A stretch of DNA of 64,000 nucleotides from positions 62,001-126,000 of the forward strand of contig NZ_JAHREP010000015.1 in assembly GCF_019084545.1 (NCBI RefSeq). The letters run 5' to 3'. The DNA is from Marinobacterium ramblicola (GTDB lineage Bacteria > Pseudomonadota > Gammaproteobacteria > Pseudomonadales > Balneatricaceae). The translations under genes were made by a program, and so were the position numbers. The notes beneath the pieces were generated by a model. The model ran no database searches, was not told the DNA's origin, and saw nothing but the letters and a program-made list of their open reading frames with translations. This document shows, piece by piece, positions 17,942 to 30,631 of the stretch (the stretch's first letter is position 1; every line of letters begins with the position of its first letter).

Positions 17942-18061
17942 GCGCTGGACCCCTTTATTTCGCGGGATGGGTTTTAAGATCGCCCATCGTTTTAGTTACC
18001 TCGAAGCCAGACGGCATCGCCCGGCCCAGAGGGCCATCCTGCCGGCCGCACGAATGCAACT

Positions 18062-18102
18062 GACAAAAATCAGGGCGGCAATTCTACGCGAATCCACCGC
18101 CC
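18062..18102 (-). promoter_or_regulatory. ffh terminator hairpin with candidate rpsP -10 box in its loop
   Basis: Downstream of ffh the minus strand forms GGGCGG / CCGCCC (18097-18102 with 18073-18078) followed by TGATTTTTGTC, a modest terminator. The 18-base loop contains TAGAAT (18081-18086), a good -10 box for rpsP. An acceptable TTTTAT at about 17 bases upstream could serve as a poor -35. Terminator and promoter would thus share the same 40 bases. Confidence 0.5.
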
Positions 18103-18146
18103 GATAAAAGCTGTTTCGAACAAATAGTAGCCAACGAAGGCGTGGC

Positions 18147-19529
18147 TTACATACGCGGGAAACCGCCGCCTCCGCCCATACCTGGCGGCAGCATACCCTT
18201 CATGCCGCGGGCCAGCTTGGCCATACCGCCCTTGGAGCCGAATTTCTTCATCATCTTGGACATCTGTTTGTGCTGTTTCAGCAGGCGGTTGACGTCCTGG
18301 ATCTGGGTGCCGGAACCCAGCGCAATGCGGCGTTTACGAGAGCCGGTGATGATATCGGGATTGCGACGCTCCTTCGGTGTCATCGAGTTGATGATCACCT
18401 CCATCTGCTTCATCCCCTTCTCGGCCTGAGCACTCTGCGCGGCCTGCGCCATCTGCCCCATACCGGGCAGTTTTTCCAGCATCGACATCATGCCGCCCAT
18501 GCTGTTCATCTGCTGCAACTGCTCGCGAAAATCCTCGAGATCGAAGCCCTTGCCCTTGGATACCTTCTTGGCAAACTTCTCCGCCTTATCCTTATCGATC
18601 TTGCGCTCGGCTTCCTCGATCAGCGACAGCACATCACCCATACCGAGGATGCGCGAGGCGACCCGGTCCGGATGGAAGGGCTCCAGGGCATCGCTCTTCT
18701 CGCCGATACCGAGGAACTTGATCGGTTTGCCGGTGATATGGCGCACCGACAGCGCCGCACCGCCACGGGCATCACCGTCGGTCTTGGTCAGGATCACACC
18801 GGTCAGCGGCAGCACCTCGTTGAAGGCGCGCGCGGTATTGGCGGCATCCTGACCGGTCATGGAGTCGACCACGAACAGGGTTTCCACCGGCTTGACCGCC
18901 GCGTTCAGGCGCTTGATCTCGTCCATCATGTCGCTGTCGACATGCAGACGACCGGCGGTATCGAGAATCACCACATCGTGGTGCTGGATACGGGCGTGAT
19001 GAATGGCGCCGTTGGCGATATCCACCGGATCCTGATCCGCCGTGGAGGGGAAAAACTCAACACCCACCTCTCCGGCCAGGGTCTCGAGCTGGCGAATCGC
19101 CGCCGGACGGTAGATATCGGCGGAAACCACCAGCACCTTCTTTTTCTTGCGCTCTTTGAGGAAGCGCGCCAACTTGCCGACGGAGGTGGTTTTACCGGCA
19201 CCCTGCAGGCCCGCCATCATGATCACGGCCGGCGGCTGAGCGGAAAGATCGAGCTCTTCGTTGGCCTGGCCCATCACCTTGACCAGCTCTTCGTTGACGA
19301 TCTTGACGAAGACCTGACCGGGGCTCAGGCTCTTGGCGACCTCCTGACCGACCGCCCGCTCCTTGACACCATTGATGAAATCCTTGACCACCGGCAGCGC
19401 CACGTCGGCCTCAAGCAGCGCCATACGCACTTCACGCAGGGTACCCTTGATGTTCTCTTCGGTCAGTTTTGCCTGACCGGTGACGCTGCGCAGCGTCTGC
19501 GTTAGCCGTTCTGTCAGATTATCGAACAT
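18147..19529 (-). CDS. ffh: Signal recognition particle protein Ffh
   Basis: SRP54 GTPase that with 4.5S RNA targets membrane proteins co-translationally. It starts MFDNLTERLTQTLRSVTGQA, then the N domain. The G domain has the P-loop GLQGAGKTTSVGKLA, DTAGRLHVD and TKTDGDARGG. The Met-rich M domain (QQMNSMGGMMSMLEKLPGMG) ends in GGGGGFPRM. The ATG at 19529 follows AGAGGTTTTTC and gives 460 residues (E. coli 453); longer in-frame starts are not supported. 4.5S RNA is not in this window. Confidence 0.97.
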   Translation of the reverse strand: MFDNLTERLTQTLRSVTGQAKLTEENIKGTLREVRMALLEADVALPVVKDFINGVKERAVGQEVAKSLSPGQVFVKIVNEELVKVMGQANEELDLSAQPPAVIMMAGLQGAGKTTSVGKLARFLKERKKKKVLVVSADIYRPAAIRQLETLAGEVGVEFFPSTADQDPVDIANGAIHHARIQHHDVVILDTAGRLHVDSDMMDEIKRLNAAVKPVETLFVVDSMTGQDAANTARAFNEVLPLTGVILTKTDGDARGGAALSVRHITGKPIKFLGIGEKSDALEPFHPDRVASRILGMGDVLSLIEEAERKIDKDKAEKFAKKVSKGKGFDLEDFREQLQQMNSMGGMMSMLEKLPGMGQMAQAAQSAQAEKGMKQMEVIINSMTPKERRNPDIITGSRKRRIALGSGTQIQDVNRLLKQHKQMSKMMKKFGSKGGMAKLARGMKGMLPPGMGGGGGFPRM

Positions 19530-19590
19530 GAAAAACCTCTGCCTTGGGCACCGCCCCGTTGTGCCGGTGCCAGTAATGCTAAGACCGCGC

Positions 19591-19596
19591 ATTATA
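19591..19596 (-). promoter_or_regulatory. Candidate ffh -10 box
   Basis: A perfect TATAAT on the minus strand, 62 bases before the ffh ATG and preceded by CCTG. No convincing -35 hexamer sits at 16-18 bases, so the assignment is tentative. Confidence 0.5.
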
Positions 19597-19987
19597 CAGG
19601 AGTGCCAAGGGGAGGCGCACCAATCCATGCAAAGTGAATCTGGCGCGCAGCGTTCTACCGGCTACGCACAGACGCCAAAACCGGACCTGGCCCGGCTCAT
19701 CCCCTACCGATGCAAAGACCGTAACGGGCGCCAAAACCGACAGCCGCAGGAATCAGACAGCGAATCGGGTTCGACTTGTGACTCAGTACCGCCCGACCAC
19801 TACCGGAGCACTTCCCAAACAATTTACACATACTCAATAAGGTTAATTGACGTAAGACAATAATCTCCATCACCGCGAATATTACCGCTCTGCAATATTG
19901 CGCCAGATCATTATCTCTTCCGAGCCTGTCACGTCTAATCGCGCCATCAACCTTCAACTTTATATCTAACCTTTCTGGAGAGAATTC
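19597..19987. other. Intergenic region between ffh and ompW, no gene seen
   Basis: About 390 bases of divergent spacer. Short open frames here lack ribosome sites and family-like content. The ompW-proximal 150 bases are AT-richer than the surroundings and probably hold the ompW promoter. Two AATATT elements (near 19879 and 19894) form an imperfect inverted pair that may bind a regulator, but I could not assign a regulator or a clear promoter. The ompW ribosome site is GGAGAGAATTC. Confidence 0.5.
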
Positions 19988-20581
19988 ATGGACAAGAAGT
20001 TCCTGTCAGCTGTCGTAGGTACCGCCTTTCTCGCCACCGCTTCCAGTGCGATGGCCTATGAGGCCGGCGATATGGTCCTGCGTGTCGGTGCAGCCAATGT
20101 AAATCCCCATGCCAGCGACAACCTGGGGCTTGATGTCGAAGATGACACCCAGCTCGGCCTCACCGGGGTTTACATGCTGACCTCCAACATAGGCGTGGAG
20201 CTGTTAGCGGCCACACCGTTCAAGCATGACATCGTGGCCGGCGGCACGAAGATAGGCGAAACCAAACAGCTCCCGCCGACGCTGTCGCTACAGTACTACC
20301 CGATGGAGGCCAGCTCTGCCTTCCAACCCTATGTCAGCGCCGGATTGAACTACACCACGTTCTTCTCGGAGGAGAGCGTACTGGGTGATACCAAACTGGA
20401 TGACTCCTGGGGGCTGTCGGTTGGTGTCGGCATGGACTATGCCATCAGTGATAACCTGTTGATCAACGCCGCAGTATGGAAGATCGATATCGACACCGAA
20501 GTTTCCGTCAACGGCAGCAAAGTCGGCACCCAGAAAATCGACCCAACCGTAGCCATGATCTCTCTGGGTTACAAATTCTGA
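19988..20581 (+). CDS. ompW: OmpW-family outer-membrane protein
   Basis: A 197-residue eight-stranded beta-barrel of the OmpW family, proposed to pass small hydrophobic compounds. The signal peptide is MDKKFLSAVVGTAFLATASS-AMA, cleaved before YEAGD. Family features are GDMVLRVGAANVNPH at the start of the mature chain, GLTGVYMLTSNIGVELLAAT, LPPTLSLQYYP, SAGLNYTTFF and the C-terminal aromatic ending MISLGYKF, which serves as the BAM recognition signal. Monocistronic by context: a hairpin follows at 20605. Confidence 0.94.
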   Translation: MDKKFLSAVVGTAFLATASSAMAYEAGDMVLRVGAANVNPHASDNLGLDVEDDTQLGLTGVYMLTSNIGVELLAATPFKHDIVAGGTKIGETKQLPPTLSLQYYPMEASSAFQPYVSAGLNYTTFFSEESVLGDTKLDDSWGLSVGVGMDYAISDNLLINAAVWKIDIDTEVSVNGSKVGTQKIDPTVAMISLGYKF

Positions 20582-20604
20582 CCAACCACCCCTTAGTTCA
20601 ACTT

Positions 20605-20629
20605 GAAGGCCGCCGATCACGCGGCCTTC
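20605..20629 (+). terminator. Hairpin after ompW
   Basis: Perfect 9-bp stem GAAGGCCGC / GCGGCCTTC with a 7-base loop, 24 bases after the ompW stop. The following sequence is pyrimidine-rich but without a clean T-run, so termination is likely but not strong. Confidence 0.65.
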
Positions 20630-20749
20630 GCTTCGTCTTTGACCCGCCCCCGAACCCATATCGACCGACATCCTGCCAGTGCCGCCACATCGTATTCCCC
20701 AGCTCCGGCATTTATGACACACTAGCTCGCTGATTTAAGGAGGAATTGC

Positions 20750-21559
20750 ATGCTGTTCATTGCCACGCTGATTGCGATCATCGGCTATGCCGGCGCCACC
20801 TGGCTGCAGTGGCAGCGGCTCTCTTCGCCCGATAGCGGGCAGCGAAACCTGATCAGGGTTCTCGGTCTCGGTGCGTTCGCAATACACGGCTATGCAGTAT
20901 ACAAGGTGCTGCACTATCCCGAGGGGATAGACCTGGGCACCTTCCCCGTCGGTTCCTTCATTGCCTGGGTCGTGGTCGGCATTCTGCTGGTCAGCAGCCT
21001 GCGGCAAAAGCTGGACAACCTGTTTATCGGCGCCTTCCCGATGGCCGCGATCACCGCTGCCTTGGCCGCCTTCGGTCCCGATACCGGCGACCACCGCCTC
21101 TACCCCGGCGGCCTCGTCGCCCACATTCTGCTATCGCTGCTGGCCTACAGCATCTTTACTCTGGCGGCACTGCAGGCACTGCTGCTGTCACGCCAGGAGC
21201 TGTCGCTGAAACACCACCAGACCCGCGGTCTGGTCGCCTCGCTACCGCCGCTGCAGGTGATGGAGCGGCTGCTGTTCGAGATGCTCTGGTGCGGCTTCGT
21301 GCTGCTCACGGTCTCGCTGGTCACCGGATTCATCTTTGTCGAGGACCTGTTTGCCCAGCACCTGGTACACAAAACCCTGCTTTCCATCGTCGCCTGGCTG
21401 GTTTACGCCATACTGCTCGCCGGACGGGTTCTGCTGGGCTGGCGCAGCCAGACCGCGGTGCGCTGGACCCTGGGTGGATTCCTACTACTGATGCTGGCAT
21501 TTTTCGGCTCCAAAATCGTTATCGAACTGGTGTTCCACGGGCAGCCGCCCGCGCCTTGA
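20750..21559 (+). CDS. CcsA/YpjD-type cytochrome c assembly-like membrane protein
   Basis: A 269-residue polytopic inner-membrane protein with about eight predicted membrane helices, of the CcsA/HemX/YpjD family. The C-terminal half has the family's conserved pattern (LVTGFIFVEDLF, HKTLLSIVAWLVYAILLAGR, GWRSQTA). Members next to ffh and corC in gammaproteobacteria are called YpjD; a direct part in haem handling is assumed from similarity to CcsA, not shown. GGAGGAATTGC precedes the ATG. The corC-like gene follows after 58 bases on the same strand, so the two may be cotranscribed. Confidence 0.88.
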   Translation: MLFIATLIAIIGYAGATWLQWQRLSSPDSGQRNLIRVLGLGAFAIHGYAVYKVLHYPEGIDLGTFPVGSFIAWVVVGILLVSSLRQKLDNLFIGAFPMAAITAALAAFGPDTGDHRLYPGGLVAHILLSLLAYSIFTLAALQALLLSRQELSLKHHQTRGLVASLPPLQVMERLLFEMLWCGFVLLTVSLVTGFIFVEDLFAQHLVHKTLLSIVAWLVYAILLAGRVLLGWRSQTAVRWTLGGFLLLMLAFFGSKIVIELVFHGQPPAP

Positions 21560-21617
21560 CAGGCCCTGACGCGGACCAGACAATGGAGTCCCTTTTTCTG
21601 GTTGAGGTTTCACCACT

Positions 21618-22892
21618 TTGGAAGACGCGTCGATAAGCTCACTGCTGATCATTCTACTGCTGCTCATCATCTGCTCTGCGTTCTTCTCCAGCTCTGAAAC
21701 CGGCATGATGTCGCTGAACCGGTATCGGCTGCGACATATGGTCAAAAACAACCATCGCGGCGCGCGCATGGCCAGCAGCCTGCTTGAGCGGCCCGACCGC
21801 CTGATCGGCCTGATCCTGATCGGTAACAACTTCGTCAACATCCTCGCCTCGGCCATCGCCACTATTGTCTGCGTCCGCATCTGGGGCGATGCCGGCCTGG
21901 TGGTCGCCACGTTCGGCCTGACCCTGGTCATCCTGATTTTCGCCGAGGTATCGCCGAAAACCGTCGCCGCGCTGCATCCGGAGAAGATCGCCTTTCCCGC
22001 CGCGTTCATTCTGCGCCCGATGCTGTTCATGCTTTATCCGCTAGTCTGGATCGTCAACGGCATCACTAACGGCTTTCTGCGTCTTTTCGGCATTCGCTTG
22101 TCCGGCAACAACAATGAGAACCTGAGTACGGAGGAGCTGCGCACGCTGGTGCACGAAGCGGGCGCACTGATCCCGCAACGTAACCAGTCGATGCTGCTCG
22201 GCGTGCTGGAGCTGGGCGACGTCACGGTCAACGACATTATGATTCCACGCAGCGAGGTGGAGGGGATCGACCTGGACCAGGAGATGGACCAGATTCTGCA
22301 GCAGCTCTCCGCCACCAAGCACACCCGTCTGCCGGTGTACCAGGGCGATATCAACCAGGTGGTCGGCATTCTGCATATGCGCAACCTGGCGCAGCTGATC
22401 CAGCAAGGCAAGGTGACCAAGGCGGCGATCATGCAGGTGGTACGTGAAGCCTATTTCATACCGGAAAGCACGCCGCTGCAGACACAGCTGCTGCATTTCC
22501 AGAAGCAGAACCGGCGTATCGGTATCGTCGTCGACGAGTACGGTGATGTGGAGGGGATCGTGACGCTGGAGGATATTCTGGAGGAGATCGTCGGCGAGAT
22601 GTCCGCCGATAGCGCCGGTATCAATCAGGAGATCCACCCGCAGGAGGATGGCAGCTACTTTATCGACGGCAGCGCTTATGTGCGCGAGATCAACAAGAGC
22701 CTGAAGTGGGATCTGCCCACCGACGGGCCAAAGACGCTGAACGGCCTGATCACCGAGACGCTGGAATCACTGCCCGATGCCAACGTCTGTCTGCGGGTCA
22801 AGGATTACCACTTCGAGACCCTGCAGATCAGCGACAACAAGGTGAAGACAGTCCGTATCCAGCGCGGTCAGCCCAAGCGCAAACGGCTCTGA
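21618..22892 (+). CDS. CorC/HlyC-family (CNNM-type) transporter protein with CBS pair
   Basis: A 424-residue inner-membrane protein of the YfjD/CorB kind: an N-terminal DUF21 (CNNM) membrane domain with about four helices (SAFFSSSETGMMSLNRYRLR, LIGNNFVNILASAIAT, FAEVSPKTVAALHPE). A tandem CBS pair follows (NDIMIPRSEVEGID, KHTRLPVYQGDINQVVG, IVVDEYGDVEGIVTLEDIL) and then a C-terminal CorC_HlyC domain (YFIDGSAYVREINK). The family is linked to Mg2+/Co2+ efflux. The start is TTG at 21618, ten bases after GAGG; no ATG precedes the first helix. Confidence 0.9.
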   Translation: MEDASISSLLIILLLLIICSAFFSSSETGMMSLNRYRLRHMVKNNHRGARMASSLLERPDRLIGLILIGNNFVNILASAIATIVCVRIWGDAGLVVATFGLTLVILIFAEVSPKTVAALHPEKIAFPAAFILRPMLFMLYPLVWIVNGITNGFLRLFGIRLSGNNNENLSTEELRTLVHEAGALIPQRNQSMLLGVLELGDVTVNDIMIPRSEVEGIDLDQEMDQILQQLSATKHTRLPVYQGDINQVVGILHMRNLAQLIQQGKVTKAAIMQVVREAYFIPESTPLQTQLLHFQKQNRRIGIVVDEYGDVEGIVTLEDILEEIVGEMSADSAGINQEIHPQEDGSYFIDGSAYVREINKSLKWDLPTDGPKTLNGLITETLESLPDANVCLRVKDYHFETLQISDNKVKTVRIQRGQPKRKRL

Positions 22893-22909
22893 TCGCGCCG
22901 TTCCAGCCT

Positions 22910-23104
22910 TTAGATACCACGTTCCCCCTGTTCGCGCCGCCGGATCAGGGCCCACACGGCGCGCTTCTCGTCGTCGCTCATGCCCCCCCAGTCCGCTATC
23001 TCCAGCCCGCTGCGGCAGCAGGCGGTACAGAGATCGTGCTCGTCCAGCACGCAGACGCCGACACAGGGACTTCTGACCGCCGGCTTGCGGCTTGTTTCAC
23101 TCAT
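22910..23104 (-). CDS. DUF1289 Cys-rich small protein
   Basis: A 64-residue member of the DUF1289 family, recognisable by SPCVGVCVLDEHDLCTACCR followed by the W-x-x-M-S/D-D-E-K-R pattern (DWGGMSDDEKRAVW). Five Cys suggest metal or Fe-S binding, but no function is established. Its ATG overlaps the nudL stop by four bases (ATGA), so it is translationally coupled to nudL. The pairing of DUF1289 with Nudix or other redox genes is common in Proteobacteria. Confidence 0.85.
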   Translation of the reverse strand: MSETSRKPAVRSPCVGVCVLDEHDLCTACCRSGLEIADWGGMSDDEKRAVWALIRRREQGERGI

Positions 23105-23697
23105 AATGCAGTTTCCTGATGCTCCGGACGCGGCCTCATCGGCAACCCGGCATCGAATCCGATATTCAGCAGTTCGACCAGTATATAGGCGGTCAACCCC
23201 CAGATAACCTCACCCTCATACTCCCAGGCCGGGACATAGTGGGTCTGACCGCGAAACGCGATCTCATCGAGGCGCAGCATCTCCTGCTGCAGGAAAAAGC
23301 TCAGCGGGATACGAAAGATCGAGTCAACCTCTTCCGGGTTGGCCGTCAGCGGCAGCTGCGGCGGAATGATCCCGACCCAGGGCGTCACCTGCAACTGATG
23401 CTTGGACACCAGCTGACCGAGAGATCCGATCACCCGTACCTGCGCCGCGTCCAGCCCCACCTCCTCCTGCGCTTCGCGCAACGCTGTTGCCAACAGATCG
23501 GCATCCTCCGGGTCACGCTTGCCACCGGGGAAGGCGATCTGCCCCTGGTGGGTCGACAGCTGCTTCGATCTCAGCGTCAGCACCACTTCGGGCTCAGCTC
23601 TGTCGGTCAGCGCAACCAGCACTCCCGCCTCCCGTCCCCGCGTGCGCAACCGCCAGGGGCGGTGCTGGGCAAGCCGCTTAGTTAACTGCTCAAGCAT
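23101..23697 (-). CDS. CoA pyrophosphatase (Nudix, NudL/YeaB type)
   Basis: A 198-residue Nudix hydrolase with the CoA-pyrophosphatase signature: THQGQIAFPGGKRDPED leading into the Nudix box (GKRDPEDADLLATALREAQE, then EVGL). The downstream VTPWVGIIPP and EVDSIFRIPLSFF segments belong to the NudL/YeaB subgroup, which splits CoA to 3'-phospho-AMP and phosphopantetheine. I choose the ATG at 23697 (MLEQLTKR), preceded by GGAGGCGAGT; the frame opens earlier at 23715. The next gene, DUF1289, is coupled. Confidence 0.88.
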   Translation of the reverse strand: MLEQLTKRLAQHRPWRLRTRGREAGVLVALTDRAEPEVVLTLRSKQLSTHQGQIAFPGGKRDPEDADLLATALREAQEEVGLDAAQVRVIGSLGQLVSKHQLQVTPWVGIIPPQLPLTANPEEVDSIFRIPLSFFLQQEMLRLDEIAFRGQTHYVPAWEYEGEVIWGLTAYILVELLNIGFDAGLPMRPRPEHQETAL

Positions 23698-23827
23698 ACT
23701 CGCCTCCAATTCCATATGCGTTAATCATACCCCGCACTCCCGCTTCAGGCGACCGCCCTCTGCTCCGGCAAGGTTGAGCCCTGTCGCCTGCGCTTCTAGA
23801 ATGGAGTTTTATCAGCGCGGGTATGAG

Positions 23828-24388
23828 ATGAAATTCTGCAACCAATGCGGTGCCGATGTTGAGCAGCGCGTGCCCGAGGGTGACAACCGCCCGCGCCACG
23901 TCTGCACCTCATGCGGCACTATCCACTACCAGAACCCCCGCATCATCGCCGGCTGCCTGCCGGTACACGACGACAAGGTGCTGCTTTGCCGACGCGCCAT
24001 TGAGCCCCGCCTCGGTTACTGGACCCTGCCGGCAGGCTTTATGGAGAATGGTGAATCCACCGAGGACGCCGCGCGGCGCGAAACGCTGGAGGAAGCCTGC
24101 GCCGAGGTGGAGATACAGTCGCTGTACACACTGACCTCGATCGTCCACGTCAACCAGGTGCAACTGATCTATCTGGCCGAGATGCCGGCCCCACACTTTG
24201 GCCCAAGCGAGGAGTCGCTGGAGGTACGCCTGTTCGACGAAGCCGAGATCCCCTGGGACAGTCTCGCGTTCGAGACCATCCGCCAGGTGCTGCGCCTCTA
24301 CTTTGCCGACCGCAAACAGCAGAGCTACCCGCTACGGCACATCGAGATCGACAACAACGCCTTCCACAGCGCGCGGGTCCACGACTAG
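23828..24388 (+). CDS. Nudix hydrolase with N-terminal zinc ribbon
   Basis: A 186-residue protein starting MKFCNQCGADVEQRVPEGDN. The two CxxC pairs (CNQCG and CTSCG) make a zinc ribbon, and the Nudix box is GFMENGESTEDAARRETLEE followed by ACAEV. This architecture resembles NADH pyrophosphatase-like ADP-ribose/FAD-type Nudix proteins found beside chp or ffh loci in Pseudomonas. The substrate cannot be read from sequence. An alternative ATG at 23801 would add nine residues (MEFYQRGYE); I prefer 23828 because family members start at MxFC. It converges with chpA. Confidence 0.82.
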   Translation: MKFCNQCGADVEQRVPEGDNRPRHVCTSCGTIHYQNPRIIAGCLPVHDDKVLLCRRAIEPRLGYWTLPAGFMENGESTEDAARRETLEEACAEVEIQSLYTLTSIVHVNQVQLIYLAEMPAPHFGPSEESLEVRLFDEAEIPWDSLAFETIRQVLRLYFADRKQQSYPLRHIEIDNNAFHSARVHD

Positions 24389-24406
24389 CGCGGCCCGCGC
24401 CCCGAC

Positions 24407-28195
<3,789 letters not shown>

Positions 28196-28211
28196 TTCGC
28201 ACATCCGCCTG

Positions 28212-30056
28212 TCAAACCGCTTCAACCAGTTCTGCCACGTCCGGCTCGTCGATTGCCTGCAGCTTGAACACGCCGATGGAGCGCTTGAGCTCATCCGCCG
28301 CACTTACCAAGCGTTCCGACAACTGACGCTGAGCGAGCATTTCGCTGTTGGTGGCACGGGTAAATTCGTTGATGTTACCGGCACGCTCACGCAGCCCCTG
28401 GGCCAGTTTCGCCTGGGTGGTTGCACTGCGTGCAATGCGCATGACCGAGTCGACCAGCGACTGGGTGGTTTCCCGCGTCTCCTCCATATGTTCACCGGCC
28501 TGTTCCGCCAGGCGCGTACCGGAGACCACATCCTCGATAACCGAGTTGATAACGTGAATGGTGTCGGCGGTCTCCATCTGGATGTTGTTGATCAGACTCT
28601 CGATCTCGGCGGTGGCTTCGCGGGAGTTTTCCGCCAGACGCTGCACCTCGTCTACCACCACCATCAGACCACGCCCCGCCTCACCGGCCGAGGCCGCATG
28701 CATACTGGCGTTCAGCGACAGGATGTGGGTACGTTCCGAGATGTTGTTGATCAAACCGACGATACCGCCGATCTCCTGTGAACGTTCGCCCAGCCGCTTG
28801 ATACGTTTCTCTGCTTCATGGATCGTCTGGCGGATCTTGTTGATGCTGCCGATGGTTGCCGATACCGACTCTTTCGCCGTTTCCGTGGTGTTGATCGCCC
28901 GCTTCGAGGCGCTGTTGGATACTGCCGCCAGCTTGGCGATCAGCTGCATCGCCTGAATCGCGGAATCCAGGCCCTGCAGGGTTTCGGTGATCTCCTCCTG
29001 CTCCTTGCTCGCATGCCGCAGGACGGTGTCGGACTGGGCCTTAACCTGCACTGAGGTGTCGTTTACCTCGTAGGATACCGCGCTGACCTCACGCAATACG
29101 CCCTCGATGGAGTCGGTCAGCTGGTTGATGGAGTCGGCGACCGCGCCGGTAATATCTTCCGCCACCGGCACACGGATGCTGAGGTCTCGTTGACTGATCC
29201 GGAATACGCTCTGGATAAGCCCGATGATCGAATCGTTGAGCTTCTTGTTCTCTTCCGCCTGCTCCGCCAGCGCCAGCTCTTTCTCGTCCAGCAGGGTATC
29301 CAACACCGTTGCCATCTGGCCCAGTTCGTCACGACCTTCCAATCGGGTGCGGGCTTCGGTATCGCCGCCACGCACGGCATCCACAGTACGCTGGATGCGA
29401 CGTACCGGGTCGAGTACACCGTACTTGGTGATCGCCAACGCCACCGCCAGCGCGAAGCTGAGCAGGATCAGGGAGACGAAGGTGAGCTTGATGGTTTCGG
29501 ATAGCGCCGCATTTTCCGCCTGAAGATCCTGGCGTTCATAGTTGCGTACCAGATCGCGCAAGCGCAGGTTGCGTATCTCCAGATCATCCAGCATCGATTT
29601 CAGCTGATGGCGAACCTCTCGCATCTTGACCACCGATCTTGAACCCGGGTCTCGCTGCATCTGCTCCAACTCGCTGATCGCCTGCCAGAAACCTGTGGTC
29701 TCCAGCGCACTGCTGAAGCTCTGTCGATCCTGCTCACCACGCAGCTTGCTCAGCGACGCTTTCAGTGCGTTGGCATAACTCAGCGACGAGCTCACAAACT
29801 CGTCGAACACCGTGGACATGTAGGCCATCTCGGTCTTGGCGATGGTGGAGTCGAGGTTTTCGAGCAATGCATCCAGTCGACCGACATTTTCAGCCAGCAA
29901 CCGCGTCTGCTCTCGCGTCTTCTGAGACTCCTCGACGATCCTGATGGTTTGGTAAAAGGCCCCCGAGATGGCGGCGACACCGATGATCATGAGCAGTCCC
30001 GCTATGGCGAATTTGACGCCCACCCGGATATGCTGGATTCCACCAAAGAATGGCAT
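28212..30056 (-). CDS. pilJ: PilJ-type methyl-accepting chemotaxis protein (twitching motility)
   Basis: A 614-residue inner-membrane chemoreceptor. It has a short cytoplasmic start, TM1 (residues ~14-36), a periplasmic helical sensor of ~150 residues, TM2 (~190-212), a HAMP region (PVRRIQRTVDAVRGGDTEAR) and a long coiled-coil signalling domain. The hairpin tip ERTHILSLNASMHAASAGEA then GRGLMVVVDEVQRLAENSRE is the PilJ form, with Met-His-Ala-Ser in place of the usual AIEAARAGE. It lies between the CheW-like pilI and the kinase chpA in one operon. Confidence 0.93.
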   Translation of the reverse strand: MPFFGGIQHIRVGVKFAIAGLLMIIGVAAISGAFYQTIRIVEESQKTREQTRLLAENVGRLDALLENLDSTIAKTEMAYMSTVFDEFVSSSLSYANALKASLSKLRGEQDRQSFSSALETTGFWQAISELEQMQRDPGSRSVVKMREVRHQLKSMLDDLEIRNLRLRDLVRNYERQDLQAENAALSETIKLTFVSLILLSFALAVALAITKYGVLDPVRRIQRTVDAVRGGDTEARTRLEGRDELGQMATVLDTLLDEKELALAEQAEENKKLNDSIIGLIQSVFRISQRDLSIRVPVAEDITGAVADSINQLTDSIEGVLREVSAVSYEVNDTSVQVKAQSDTVLRHASKEQEEITETLQGLDSAIQAMQLIAKLAAVSNSASKRAINTTETAKESVSATIGSINKIRQTIHEAEKRIKRLGERSQEIGGIVGLINNISERTHILSLNASMHAASAGEAGRGLMVVVDEVQRLAENSREATAEIESLINNIQMETADTIHVINSVIEDVVSGTRLAEQAGEHMEETRETTQSLVDSVMRIARSATTQAKLAQGLRERAGNINEFTRATNSEMLAQRQLSERLVSAADELKRSIGVFKLQAIDEPDVAELVEAV

Positions 30057-30066
30057 GTGCTCTACC

Positions 30067-30615
30067 TCAAGACAGTTCGTTATTCTTGTTACTGTTATGA
30101 GCGACCGGCTTAGCAGCCTCTCGGAAATGACGTTTCAGGTAGCGGATCAAGGCGTGATGATCCAGCTCACCCCAGCACTGCTGCTGTACCCGATACTGAC
30201 TGGTTTGACAGCTGGCCAGGGGTTCGGGAAGAGGGTCGTCGTGGTCATTGCTGATCGGCTCCGGGTCACGGAGCGCGACGGGGATCTGGCGCAGGATGAT
30301 GCCCAACGTCGACGGCTGCCTGTCGACCAACAGTATCCAGTACTGCCGGGACAGGTCGGTGGCGCCCTGCCCCAACAACAGGCTCAGATCGTAGACCGGA
30401 ACCGTGTGACCCCGGTGATTGATGAACCCGGAGAACCAGGCCGGGGTATCCGGCAGGACACAGATGTGGGTTTTGCTCGACAGTTCGGAAAACGTGCCCG
30501 CCCTGAGCATCAGTCGATGAGGGCCCAGCTGGAAGCCGTGGCGCACCTCACCGACTTCGGCAGGCTCGCTATCCTGTTCGGCTCCAGCCAGAGAAATCCC
30601 ACTCCGTTCAACCAT
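30067..30615 (-). CDS. pilI: PilI-type CheW-like coupling protein
   Basis: A 182-residue CheW-domain protein that should link PilJ to ChpA. CheW landmarks are HGFQLGPHRLMLRAGTFSEL at the N-terminus, WFSGFINHRGHTVPVYDLSL in the middle and WILLVDRQP. The C-terminal ~50 residues (ALIRYLKRHFREAAKP) extend beyond a minimal CheW. It is 10 bases upstream of pilJ and 16 bases downstream of pilH, so part of the same operon. Confidence 0.9.
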   Translation of the reverse strand: MVERSGISLAGAEQDSEPAEVGEVRHGFQLGPHRLMLRAGTFSELSSKTHICVLPDTPAWFSGFINHRGHTVPVYDLSLLLGQGATDLSRQYWILLVDRQPSTLGIILRQIPVALRDPEPISNDHDDPLPEPLASCQTSQYRVQQQCWGELDHHALIRYLKRHFREAAKPVAHNSNKNNELS

Positions 30616-30631
30616 AACGCGCCCTCCTGAC

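Noticed and set aside
19697-19957. 86-codon minus-strand frame between ffh and ompW
   Set aside because: No ribosome site, composition unlike the neighbours, and it overlaps the likely ompW promoter.
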